From the NCBI RefSeq assembly GCF_000208745.1, contig NC_030858.1, positions 17,796,623 to 17,860,622 on the forward strand: a stretch of 64,000 nt of DNA, given 5' to 3'. Both the position numbers and the translations under genes were made by a program. Source of the DNA: Theobroma cacao (Eukaryota; Streptophyta; Magnoliopsida; Malvales; Malvaceae). This document shows positions 12,587 to 24,458 of the stretch, in pieces (position 1 is the first letter of the stretch; the number at the start of each line of letters is the position of its first letter). Below the pieces are notes generated by a model. That model was not told where the DNA came from, made no database searches, and saw only the letters and a list, made by a program, of their open reading frames with translations.

Positions 12587-13656
12587 TGTTGGTCTCGTTA
12601 ATGTGTGCTAGAGGGGGGGGGGGTGAATAGCACAATTTGGCTCTTGACAATGTGTGGAACTAATTTGTAGAACTCAAGAAATTAAAAATAGAGTATAAGA
12701 TGCACAACAATTTAGAGTGGTTCGGTCCAAAACCTACATCGACTACCTTGATTATCCAACCAAGGATTTTTCCAACAATTCACTAAGAATCCAGTGAAAT
12801 TCACAAGCTTTCACCAAGCTTTTACAATGGCTTTTCGTAGGCTCAGCCAAAACCTTTACACTAGTTTTTCACGGGCTCAACTAAAACCCAAAGTGGATTT
12901 CCAAGGCTCAACTACAACCTATAACATTCAAGCTTTCCCAAGCTTGAACAACCCCTTAGAGTGACTCCCTCACTCTAAGAATACAAGAAAATAGGTTAAA
13001 GAAAGTACCTATGATCCCAAGTTGATTTGAATGGTACAAGATTGAGTGCTAAATACAATGGCAAAGAGTAGGCGTTTAAGTGCAGTGAAGCTTTTCTTGT
13101 TTCTCAACTTTCTATAGGTCAAATCTCATTCAAAGCGTCTAAAAACTTGTTTCTCATTGTTGAAAGACCCTTTTATACGTAGAGATCCCACTCTGATGGT
13201 AGTTTGACAGTTTATGGCCGTTGGAAACAATTGAGGATGAATTCTAGCTGTTAATTTGTCTTGTAGTGCTGTGGTTCAAATTACAGACAGAGAGCTCTTA
13301 GTCGTCTAACTTTGTTGACTAAGTTGATTCTGTTTCTGGTTTGCAGATTCAGGTAGAGGGCACTTAGTCGACTGACTTGGTTGACTAAGTTTGTTATGTT
13401 TCTCAAACTCTTCAGCCCACCATTTCTCTAATTTGAAATTTGGTCAACCAATGTTCTTCCTTATTTCACCAATAAGCTTCCTCCTTGTTATTCAATTACA
13501 TCTTGTTGATTTTATCCCTCTTTTTCTTTCAAAAATACTCTTTGAGGAGTTAATTAAATTAATTTCATATATTAATTTCCTACACACTCAAATAAAGGAA
13601 TTAGACATAAATAAATAGGAATGTTTTATTATCATTAAAAACTAATAGAGCCAACA
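12587..13656 (-). repeat. 5' LTR of the minus-strand copia element (about 1070 bp)
   Basis: In element orientation it begins TGTTGGCTC at 13656 and ends GACCAACA at 12587. Near its 3' end is an 11-base C run (G run 12613-12623 on the plus strand) within a motif shared with the solo LTR at 33355-35388. It also carries 'agtcgact'-type self-complementary words at about 13288-13400 and repeated 'aggctcaac' units at 12840-12930. The other LTR is outside the window. It abuts Athila pol directly at 13657, so the copia element inserted into Athila DNA. Confidence 0.85.
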
Positions 13657-15325
13657 TTAGAGACTTCAACTTGTCCACTAGTCTGTGGATGATAAATAGT
13701 TGCAATCTTGTGTTTGACCTTATACTTAGCAAGTATTGCTTCTAAGTACTTGTTGCAAAAGTGACTGCCTTAATCACTTACAATCACTCTTGAGTGCCAA
13801 ATCTAGTGAAGATGTTCTTTTTTAAGAATTTCAACACCATTTAGGAATCATTTATAGGCAATGCCGAAGCTTTTACCCACTTTGAAACATAGTCAACAGG
13901 CACAACAATTGTTGAAAGAAGAAATAAATGGACCCATGAAATCATACCCCACACATCAAATATCTCAATTTCAAGGATGCTATTGAGAGGCATCTCATGT
14001 CTTCTTGAAATGTTACACTCTCTTTGACACTTGTCACATTTTAAAACAATATTGTGAGCATCCTTGAATAACGTTGGCCAATACAAACCTGATTGAAGGA
14101 CTTTTGTTGTAGTTCTATTTCCTCCAAAGTGTCCACCATAGTCTGAAGAATGGCAATGCTTAAGTATGCTTTCAATTTCTTCATCCAAAATGTGCCTTTT
14201 GAGAATTTTATCCACATATTGCTTAAACAAGAAAGGCTTATCCCATACATACAACTTAACATCATGAAAAAATTATTTCTTTGATGAAAATTTAAATCAA
14301 GAGGTAGAATGGAACTTACAATGTAATTGGCATAGTCAACATACCATTGTAATTTCTTTTGATCAACACGTAACAAGTGTTCATTAGGGAAAGTTTCATT
14401 GATCAAAGTTAAGTTATTACCTTGTTTGTTAGTCTCTAACCTTAACAGATGATCAGCTACTTGATTTTTTATGCCTTTTGTCTTTAATTTCCAAATCAAA
14501 TTCTTATAGCTAGATTATCCATCTTATCAAACGTGGTTTTGCATCTTTTTTGGAAATCAAGTACTTAATAGTTGAATGATCTGTGTATATAATTACCATT
14601 AGTGCTAACAAGATAAAAATGAAATTTATCAAAGGCAAAAACAACAGGAAAAAGTTTTTTCTCAGTGGTAATATAATTCATCTGGGTCTTTATCAATAGT
14701 TTACTAACATAATAAATAAAACAAAAGATTTTATTTCTCTTTTGGCCTAACATTGCACCTACTGCATAGTCACTTGCATCACACATGAATTCAAAGGGAA
14801 GATTCTAATCAGAGACTACAATGATACGTGTAGAAGTGAACTTTTTCTTCAATTCTAAAAATGCAACAAGACAAGCATCACCAAATTTGAAAGGAACATC
14901 TTTCTCCACTAGATTGCACAGTGGTTTGAAAATTTTGGAGAAATCCTTAATGAATTGTTTGTAGAACCCAGCATGTCCAAGGAAACTTCTGATGCCTTTT
15001 ATGATGTAAGTGGTGGAAGCTTTTTAATTGTCTCAATCTTGGCTTTGTCTACCTCTAAGCCTTTGTTGGAAACTTTATGACCAGGAACAATACCTTTTTG
15101 TAATATGAAGTGACATTTTTCTCAATTCAACACTAAGTTCGTTTCCACACATCTTTTAAGGACCCTTGCAAGATTAAAAAGACAATTATCAAAATTATCA
15201 CCAAACACAGAAAAGTCATGCATAAATACCTCAAGACATTGTTCCACCATATCTAAAAAGATTGCCATCATACATCTCTGAAAAGTAGTAAGGGCATTGC
15301 AAAGTCCAAATGGCATCTTTCAAAA
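13657..15325 (-). pseudogene. Athila-type gypsy pol fragment, inverted (RT to integrase)
   Basis: The minus strand starts in mid-RT (MPFGLCNALTTFQRCMM, 15316). It continues with the FMHDFSVFGDNFDNC region, where family YMDD/FMDD reads MHD. RNase H follows ([34 protein letters not shown]; 14786-14565), then the tether (KNQVADHLLRLE), the integrase HHCC zinc region (CHSSDYGGHFGG, CDKCQREC) and the core entry (VDYVSKWVKASALP). It reaches the family's end-of-core stretch near 13670, where the copia LTR cuts it. Stops and frameshifts are frequent. It lies head to head with the plus-strand Athila pol that begins at about 15326. Confidence 0.9.
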
Positions 15326-18120
15326 GGCCAATAATTATTTTTTCTTCTTTTACTAATATGCAGGAAACTAAACTCCTTCATGGTTTGAGAGATTACAAGA
15401 AAATAATTGGTTGGACTAATGTTAACATCAAAGGAATTAGTACATCTATTTGCATGCACAAAATTCTTTTGGAAGAAAACCATAAAGCAGCCATTGCGCA
15501 TCAATGTCGGTTAAATCTGATAAAGAAAGAAGTGGTAAAGAAAAAATTTATCAAGTGGTTAGATGCTGGTATTGTTGATCCTCTAGATAGTTCATGGGTA
15601 AGTTCAGTCTAACGTGTGCCAAAGAAAGGAGGTATGACTGTAATTTCTAATGAAAATAATGAACTCATACCTACTAGAACTATAATTGGTTGGAGGGTAT
15701 GTATGGTTTATAGAAAGTTGAACAAAGCCACTAAAAAAGATCACTTTCCACTCCTTTTTGTTGACCAAATGCTTGATAAACTATAAGGTAAGGATTTTTA
15801 TTGCTTTTTGGATGGTTATTTTAGTTATAATCCAATTGCCATTGCTCATGAGGATCAAAAGAAAACGACTTTTACTTGTCCATATGAGACTTTTGGTTTT
15901 AGGAGAATGCCTTTTGGGCTTTGTAATGCTCTAGCTACTTTTTAAAGATCCATGATGTCAGTTTTTTCAAATATGGTTGAAAAATGATTAGAAGTATTTA
16001 GGGATGATTTTTCAGTTTTTGGGATAATTTTGATGATTGTCTATTTAATCTTGCTAGAGTCCTTAAAAGATGTGAATAAACTAATTTAGTTTTAAATTGG
16101 GAAAATTTTCAGTTTATGGTGCAAGAAGGCATAGTCTTTAAACATTGAGTCTCTAGCAATGGTTTGGAAATAGATATAGCAAAAATTTTGAAACAATTGA
16201 AAAACTTCCAACTCCCACCACTATGAAGGGTATTCGTAGTTTTTAGGACATGTTGAATTTTGTAAGAGATTTATTAGAGATTTTTCTAAAATATCTAAAC
16301 CACTTTGCAATTTATTGGAAAAAGATACTCTTTTTTTTATTTTGATGATGCTTGCCGTGATGTTTTTGTTGAACTAAAAAAGAGATTAATTTTTGCTTTT
16401 ACTATCACTATTCTAAATTGGAATCTTCCTTTTGAACTAATATGTAATGCTAGTGATTATTTAATGGGAGATGCTTTGAGTTAGAGAAAGGAAAAAATTC
16501 TACATCCAATATATTATGCCAGTAGAAAATTGACTGATGCCTAATCAAATTACACTACCACTAAAAATGAGTTGCTTGCTATTGTTTTTGCGATTGATAA
16601 ATTTGGCTCTTATCTTTTAGGCACTAAAGTCGTTGTTTATACTGACCATTTTGCTATTAAATACTTGATTGAAAGGAAGGATTCCAAACTACATTTGATA
16701 AGATAGGTACTTTTGCTTCAAGAATTTGATTTGGAGATTTGAGAAAAAAATGTATAGAAAATCAAGTGGCAAATCATCTATCAAGATTGGAGAATGGGGG
16801 ACAAACTAGAAATTCTAAAGTGATTAATGAGATTTTTTCTAATGATCAATTGTTTCAAATAAATAAGCAGAAAAATTTGCCATGGTATGTTGATTTTGTC
16901 TACATTGAGAGCAATCTCTCCCTTCCTGATTTAAATTCTCAACAAAAGAAGAAATTCTTGTATGATGTGAAAAATTATGTGTGGGATGAGCCCTTTCTTT
17001 GCAAGCAATGTGAAGACTAAATTCTTAAAAAAATGTGTTCCAAAAGCAGAATTTGAGAATATTCTTCATAGTTGTCATTCTTTTGATTATGGCGGACATT
17101 TTGGGGGACAAAGAACTGCTGCCAAGGTTCTACAATCAGGTTTTTATTGGCCTTCACTTTTTAAAGATACTCATTATTTTGTTCAAAGATGTGATAAATG
17201 TCAAAAAGTTTGCAATAGATCTAGGAGACATGAGATGCCTCTTAACAACATCATTGAGATAGAAATTTTTTATGTTTAGGGAATTGACTTTGTAAGTTCA
17301 TTTATTCCATCTTTCAATAATGAATATATCTTGCTTGTTGTTGATTATGTGTCTAAATGGGTTGAAGCCGCAGCATTGCCAAAGAATGACTCTAAAGTGG
17401 TAATGAACTTCTTGAAAAAGAACATCTTTACTTGTTTTGGTACACTTAGAGCCATAATTAGTGATGAAGGCTCTTACTTTTACAATAAATATTTGTAGGC
17501 TTTCTTTGCCAAATATGGGTTCAAGCATAAGATAGCCACAGCCTATCACCCTCAAACTTGTGGCCAAGTTGAAGTTTCAAATCAAGAAATCAAAAGAATT
17601 TTAGAAAAGGCTGTGTGTTCATCTAGAAAAGATTGGTTGAAAAGATTATATGATGCATTATGGGCTTATAGCATTGCATAGAAAACTCTAATTGAGATGT
17701 CTTCTTTTAGATTAGTGTCCAGGAAAGCTTGTCATCTTCTAGTTGAACTTGAACACAAGGCATATTGGGCAATTAAAAGGTTGAATTTCGATCTTCAAGC
17801 AGTTGGAGAAAAGTGTCTTTTACAACTCAATGAGTTAGATGAGTTTTATCTTGAAGCTTATGAGAATGCAAGATTCTACAAGGAAAAAACTAAGAGATGG
17901 CATGACAAAAAAAAAATCTTGAGCATTAATTTGAACTAGGCCAACATGTTTTCCTTTATAATTCTAGAATGAGATTATTTCTAGGTAAGTTGAAGTCTAG
18001 ATGGTTGGGACCTTTTGTTGTTACAAAAGTATTCCTTTATGGAGCAATGGAAGTTTTTGATGAGAGCTTAAACGATAAATTCAAGGTGAATGGGTAGCAT
18101 CTCAAACACAGTTGGGGAGG
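15326..18120 (+). pseudogene. Athila-type gypsy pol (RT, RNase H, integrase), broken
   Basis: The plus strand begins before the RT palm (NMQETKLLHGLRDYKKIIGW, CMHKILLEENHKAA) and runs through RT (VPKKGG, MPFGLCNALATF with a stop after it), RNase H ([35 protein letters not shown]), the tether, the HHCC zinc region (SCHSFDYGGHFGG, CDKCQKVC), the integrase core ([28 protein letters not shown]) and the C-terminal part ([34 protein letters not shown]). It ends near HLKHSWGG at 18120. Dozens of stops and frameshifts are present. No gag or 5' LTR precedes it, so its 5' end is lost at the inverted junction. Confidence 0.92.
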
Positions 18121-18670
18121 TGAATTCAATCACCAAAAATCCTTAATGTTTCTCATTCATGCCAATTAAGCCAGAGAAAGTCAAGCCAAAGATAATAAAT
18201 CAAGCGCTTTTCAGGAATCAACCCAAGCACTTTAAATTTTATTTAATTTTCTTAACTAGTTAATGCATTTACTAATAATGTTTCTTTTATTTTTAAGGTA
18301 TTTGGAACTAAAAAAAAAAAATCAACATCGCTGTGCCCAATCCCCAACGCTATGGTGCCATGATTAAAACCCACGCCCCCTCTTCCCACAAACCAGAGCC
18401 ATGGTGTCAAACCTCATGTAAGCCCAAAATCACTCCAAAACAAGCTTAGGTTAAAACTTAAGCCCAATTCTTTTCTTCTAAACCTAATTCCCCCACTTTT
18501 TCTTATTTAAACAACTTTTTCACCCCCTTCAACCACCAAAATTTCCACACACTTTCTCTCACAAAATTTTCCAACTCTCTCTTTCACTCACACACTTTTT
18601 GTCTAAAATCTTCCATCTTCCAAGCCTTTTACAAAACCCATTTAAAAGCTAACAATCAAGAGTTTTTCAT
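18121..18670 (+). other. Athila spacer between pol and env-like ORF
   Basis: This is non-coding, with pyrimidine-rich stretches and the words 'aacgctatggtgccatg' and 'agagccatggtgtc'. It continues at 36588 on the far side of the second Tekay element. Its last five bases, TTCAT (18666-18670), are the target duplication of that insertion. Confidence 0.75.
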
Positions 18671-18994
18671 CGTAACACCCCTAATTTTCGATGTAAGTTA
18701 AGTTAATCGTGAATGATTTATGAAAGATATTGCACCTTGAGAACTTTGATGATATGTTATGTATGCCAAGTATTTGAGAATGTATATATTGACCCTTAGG
18801 CAATTTTTTAAGAGATATGGTAAATAAATACTATAGTTTAAGCTTTTGATTTAAGTTTTATGGGATATTTGAGGATATATATCTATGGATTTGAATTATA
18901 TAAGTGAATTGAGGTGTGATATGGACAAGGAATGAATTAAGGGTGTTTAAGTTTGAATTTTTGTAAGTTTGGAAGGCTAAAATCTACCTATAGG

Positions 18995-19345
18995 GGAAAA
19001 TGTATTGATACATCCCTTAATGTATCAATACATTCTAGGCAGAATGAATAATAAAGGCCTCTAGGAGATTTTCCATCAGTACTTTTAAGAATGTATCGAT
19101 AGATTTGGATCAAAGATGAACATGTATCGATACTTTATCCAAATGTATCGATACATTTGAAGCAAAAAGCACCCTAAGCGCAACTAGGGGAAAATGCATC
19201 GATGCATTCTCGTATATATCGATACATTTAAGGCAGAGAGTATTTTGCATGAAATCTATCGATCCATTGCCTCAATGTATCAATATATTTGAAGGAAATA
19301 TATGCAAATGTATCAATACATTGCTAAATATATTGATACATCACT
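18995..19345 (+). repeat. cluster of TATCGATA palindromes in Tekay LTR
   Basis: About ten degenerate copies of the 14-base palindrome ATGTATCGATACAT occur, spaced mostly 20-45 bases apart. The same cluster is present at the matching place in the other LTR (32105-32440), so it predates the insertion. Confidence 0.85.
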
Positions 19346-19938
19346 AAAGGAAGGCAAACATAAAAAAGGTTTTGGGCCATTTGCCCGTTTAAACTAAAAA
19401 CCCCTAAACTTTTTCTCTCTCTACCACTTCAAAACCTAAGGCCCCAAAAAATTTTTTGGAGTGATTTGGAGCTAATTCGAGCTTAGGAAACATTATTAAG
19501 GTCAGATTAAATGTTTTTATGGATTATTTTTCAATGTAATCAGTTAGATTCTAAGAAATCTAATTTCTTCAACTTAGGTAAATCTCACCTGAATTAGCTA
19601 AAATTTAGAGCGAATAATGTAGCTTTTAAGGTATGGGTTTAGCTCATTATTAAAGGATTTGAGTTTGTATGTTGGATTGCTAAGAATTTGGTTGTTTTTA
19701 GAAAAGTTGGCACTTTTGAAAGGCAGGATTTAATTAATAATTTGATGTTTTGATTTGTTTAAGGGGAGATTGAGTAACTTGGGTGTAATTATCAACTAAA
19801 AGATGATTGGAGGCTAAGGATAGAAGATTGGCTGCAGCGCACCTCCAATTTGTGACAGTGAGTCAGATTTAAATTAGATGCATGTGATGCGTGATGCCTA
19901 TTAGAGGTGTTGCCATGGTATTATAGTAGAATTTGTAC

Positions 19939-19941
19939 ATG

Positions 19942-19987
<46 letters not shown>

Positions 19988-20010
19988 TACGTACGTAGTA
20001 GTAGTAGTNG

Positions 20011-20054
<44 letters not shown>
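19939..20054 (+). repeat. AT microsatellites with an ambiguous base between them
   Basis: Two (AT)n tracts flank a 'gtac/gtagta' stretch containing an N at 20009. The partner LTR has one simple (AT)n tract here (about 33043-33073). Confidence 0.9.
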
Positions 20055-20056
<2 letters not shown>

Positions 20057-21512
20057 TTGCCTAGATGTAAGTGCCTAGGCTAGAGAACCAAAATATAGAT
20101 TTGAGTGTTTGTGTGCTGGTATGCGAGCCACATAGGTGGCCTGCATTGTATAAGCCTAGACTAGGATGTCTAGAGCCTATGATGAATTCTTAAGAGTAGA
20201 TTACCCTAAGCGAATGATATGTTAAGAGGATTTAATTAGATGATGCCTTAGGGACTAATGGCACTTGGAATCATTTTGAGCTTATAGACGATTGAAGCTC
20301 AATGATGTGATTTGTGATATGTTATGGTCATATGGACAGATAAAGACATGACGGCCTTATTGTGGATTTATGTTCTATTCAATGGATGAATTCTAAATGT
20401 TGAGTTGACTTGAGGTAGAGTGTTCGACACCTTAGGACTATGTGTGTGTGCCTGTAAGGATGGTGGTAAGTAGGGACGGAGGTATTAGTTCGATTTGTGA
20501 TTTTCTCTTGTAGAGCTTTGATGCCGGTCGTTTAAGAATTCTCCGAGTGATACCTACCGTAGAAAGATTACTTCGATCGATGATTTGATTTCTCCACTAG
20601 CTGTTCCCTATGCATGATTTGTTCTTTGCCCGTTGCTTTAGCACGGGCATGATTTGTTCTCCACTCGTGGCTTTGCCTTGTGTGTGATTTAATTCTCCTT
20701 CGATTGGCCACTAAGCATGATTTAACTATGTCCAAAGGAAGACCACTCGATAATTATGATTCAATTTATGTATGATATGAGATAGCCTTGGATAGGCTTA
20801 GACACATTTGATTTGAAATTGATATGACACTCTAGCAACTAGAGTGTGTTATGGAGAATGATTTGAATGGCTTTGAGAATATAATGAATTGTGTGATGAT
20901 ATTTGGAGACATTGAGGATGATGATATGCCCTCATATTCAAGTCTTTAGGGATAATGATACGCCTTTATATTTTGAGACGTTTGTTAGAACATTTGAATG
21001 CATTAATATTGCAATATTATTATCTGTGTTTATATACGTATATATGATTTTGTTAATTTACACCACTCACTAAGTATTAGATTACTCACCCATTTGTGTA
21101 CCATATGTAGATAAATAGGCCATAGAGTTATGTGGCAAAGATCATCCAGCAACGGACTGATTTTGGCATTCGGTAGGTCACTTTTTATGTTCACTCCGTT
21201 GCATCAATCACGAGCTCTCGCTTTATGCTTAGTTTGTTGTGTATGTAGGCACGTTGTGCCATATGAACTTATGTAAGGGTTGTTATATACGAACCCACCT
21301 TGGAGGGCCATTATAGGGCCTTATGAATGTTTGTATAGATTATGAGCTAGGGATAATTTATTTTATTTGAATTTTGTTAATGAATATTTGGTTATGAAAT
21401 CCCTTGGCTAGTTATGTTTGACTTTGGACTCTAAGGCTTGCTTGGGTCTAGTGGGCTTGCCTGCTAGGCTCATGTGCCAGTCACGGACCCCTAAGCTGAG
21501 TCGTGACAAAGT

Positions 21513-21524
21513 TGGTATCAGAGT
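21513..21524 (+). other. primer binding site of the second Tekay element
   Basis: TGGTATCAGAGT lies four bases after the LTR end at 21508. It matches the initiator tRNA-Met site TGGTATCAGAGC except for the last base. Confidence 0.88.
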
Positions 21525-21893
21525 GTATAAGTTTAGAGTGTCCTAGGTTCTCTTATGTGTGTTAGTAGAATATCGGGATTAGTGTAGAGTCTTGTTCATG
21601 GTTAGTGACTGCAACACTAATTATGAATAAGGGGCTTCATTAGCTCTTAAGTTTTCAATAAACCTACCCTTTGAACTATGGAATTCTGAAATTTTGAACT
21701 TGGTATTGCTTTGTTTTTGTGCAAGATGCCGCCTAAGATGAGAGTTGCTTCAAGGGCCACAAGAGAGCAAGATGCCCAAGATAAGCCTATGGAAGCACCA
21801 CGAGTGTCCATGTTTAGGAACTGTGGTAAAACTAGAGCTACTGGACACATTCAGAATACAAAGCCTAGTTACATGTACATTGGTGATGACAAT

Positions 21894-24458
21894 TAAGAGA
21901 ACTTGACCCCTATTGACCCCATAACTAGCAGTAGACGCGATAACACGAACTAAGGGTAATTTCCATCATTTCTCTTGATCAGCCCCTAAAATTTGTTTTC
22001 TAATGTTATTAAGGTCCAAGTAGGGCTAAGGAATGAATGGATGAGGATAATATAATGAAGAAGATAGAAATACCAATAATTTTCACGGTAGGGGTAAAAT
22101 GATCATTTTACATCTCGGGTTGAAATTTTTAAGTTTTCATGAACCTGAGTATTTCTAAACCCTTATGGACCTTCTCTCAATGTTAAATAAGTAAAAAGAT
22201 TGCATAAAAGTAATGGAAAAAAAATGACATAGTTAAGGGCATTTTGGTAATTTTTTAGAAATAGATAAACTTAAGCCATAAAAATCTAAGTTTCTAGGAT
22301 GTTCTTCAAATTTCCAGCATTTCTTCTTCTTCTCCTTCCTCTCCCACATTCTCTCACCCCCCCATGGAAGCTTGCCTTGAATTTCCATATATTTCCTTGA
22401 ATTAACCCCGATTTTTCATGTTTTTGTGTACCTTTTCCCAAAGTTCTTTGTGCTCTTCTACTTTCTCACCATAAAAACCCTCAAAAACCTTTCCTTATTA
22501 CACTCTCTCACTAGCTGGACATTCTAGAGAGAGAAAGTGAGATTTTCATGATAGTTTGAAAGCTTTTGAGAAAGAAATTCAATTACAAAGCTACCAAGCT
22601 GAGTAGTGAAATTGAGTTTATTTTTTTTAAGTTGTTGAGAATGGCTAGTGGCTAGATTGGTGAGTGTTTTGTAGTTGAGGTGGGTTATTCATTATAGTGT
22701 GACTAGAATAGTGAAAATATATAGTCACTTGATGGTAGATGGAAGCTAGTTAAAAACAACTAGCAGAACATGATTTAGTGGATAGCTTTTAGAAATATAA
22801 TTATGAAAATTGGGTTGGTTGTGATGTTGTTGTGATGACAGGTCCCAACGAGGCCCAACAGTTCCATTTGGACCATTAGTGGAGGTTGGAGTCGAGTAAA
22901 GATTCAACAAATACTGGTGAGTGAACTTGCACAAAATGTTTTGGGATTAAGGTACATGTGGTTAATTGAGACATTTTAATTGTTTTTCTAAAAAATGCAT
23001 GGGAACAAGCCTTTAGTGAAATGTTTTTGGTGATGTGGAACGATGTGGAACATTATTATGATGAATCTCTGTACCTTTATCTGATACTGATGTGTATATA
23101 AATATATATGATATGTATTGCTAAGTAATTTTGTGTAATTGATGTAACCGTGCATGTGCGGAGTGGGCAGTGCATATGCCAGTTGAATGACGATGTTGTG
23201 ACAACTACAACTGTGCATATGCGGAGTGGGTAGTGCCTATGCCGATCGAATGATGATGTTGTGACACTTACAACTGTGCATGTGCGGAGTGGGCAGTGCA
23301 CATGCCGGTAATGATGTGCGTGTGGGGAGTGCATGTTGGTTGAGGGAGGTGGTGGTATTCATGTTTATATATATATATACATGCGTAGTAGAAAGTTTAT
23401 AAATATAGTACGTGATTGTAATGTATGTGGAATCTTGCATGTTGAACAATGAAAGTTGTTAAGTATTTTCAAATTGATGTTTATTGCAGCAAGGAATTTG
23501 GGTATAGCAAAAATGGATTCTCGCTGCAGCCAGAAACTCTTGGGTGGTGGTGCATTTCTCTCACTTTGACACTGACTTTGACCACTTTCTGGTCAGAACT
23601 AGGCAAAATGATAAACATTAAAGTCGTAGCCCTACCTCTTATCTTTCTAATGAACTAACAAACATGTCAATTGAACTTATGTAGTGAGAGATATGATTGA
23701 AAAACTGAAACATATGCAAACCGAGAATGCCTTTTGCTGCAGCGAGAAACGTGCTATCACATTGCTACCTTGCTCGATTTTTTATATAATTTTTCTTCAC
23801 TCTTTTATCTTCATGATTGAGCATGGGTCTTTGTAACACTAAGAATTTATTTACCAATGTTCAAAACAAGGGGTTTAGGGAAGAAATTAAACTAAACTGC
23901 ATTGTTTTCAAAACAAGTGCATCATGATTTTTAAATTTTCCTTATCAATTGCTTGTTCCCTTCCTATGTTCACTCACTGAGTAGATACTCACAGTTTTCA
24001 ACTTCATGTTTTCTGATCAGGAGGCAGTTGGAACCTAGGTCAAGGTGTCCACGTGGACTCGTCTCTTTGGTAGGTATCTTGGCATTCAATAGCTGTACCT
24101 TCGCCAAGGTCACTCCGCTGGAAGTCGAGTGTCTTTATGCAATATATATAGATAAACGAAATGCAAAATTTTAAGATACTTGTCTTAGACAATATAAATG
24201 TATATATATACTTTGAATGGTAACGCCATTATGAGTTGGCGATGGTTAGCACCATTTTGGGGTAATATATATATATACATGCGAATATTTGATCATGGTA
24301 GAATATCATTCAAGTACTTACAGTTGAGATCATGAAATGTGACTTTAGGAATACTCAATAGATTGATGAATAGGTTATATAAATAGGCTCACTTGGACTT
24401 AATGGCTATGCTCATTGGGTCCATGCGTCGGTCACGACCCTGAATTTGGGTCGTGACA
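21894..24458 (+). repeat. solo LTR inside gag, target duplication ACAAT
   Basis: ACAAT occurs immediately before (21889-21893) and after (24459-24463), and the host gag frame continues across the join. The end GGGTCGTGACA is typical of Tekay-like LTRs. The start is mutated (TAAGAGAAC, where the sibling copy has TGTGAGACC). It is homologous to 26002-28596 in reverse orientation. No internal element sequence remains, so the element was lost by LTR-LTR recombination. Tandem repeats of 63 bp lie at 23150-23330. Confidence 0.92.
23150..23330 (+). repeat. 63-bp tandem repeat, about 2.9 copies
   Basis: The word 'gtgcatgtgcggagtggg' (with small changes) starts at 23150, 23213 and 23276. It lies in the solo LTR. 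The sibling LTR has the corresponding array with a 43-bp period. Confidence 0.88.

Larger units (their letters stand above)
18671..21508 (+). repeat. 5' LTR of the second Tekay element (2838 bp)
   Basis: It begins CGTAACACCCC (the partner begins TGTAACAATCC, so the first base has changed) and ends TCGTGACA. It contains a cluster of ATGTATCGATACAT-type palindromes at 18995-19345, two long AT microsatellites around 19940-20054, and an ambiguous base N at 20009. Confidence 0.92.

Noticed and set aside
12613..12623. The 11-base G run as a G-quadruplex or assembly error
   Set aside because: The related LTR has a shorter C run at the same place, so it is a family motif with ordinary length slippage.
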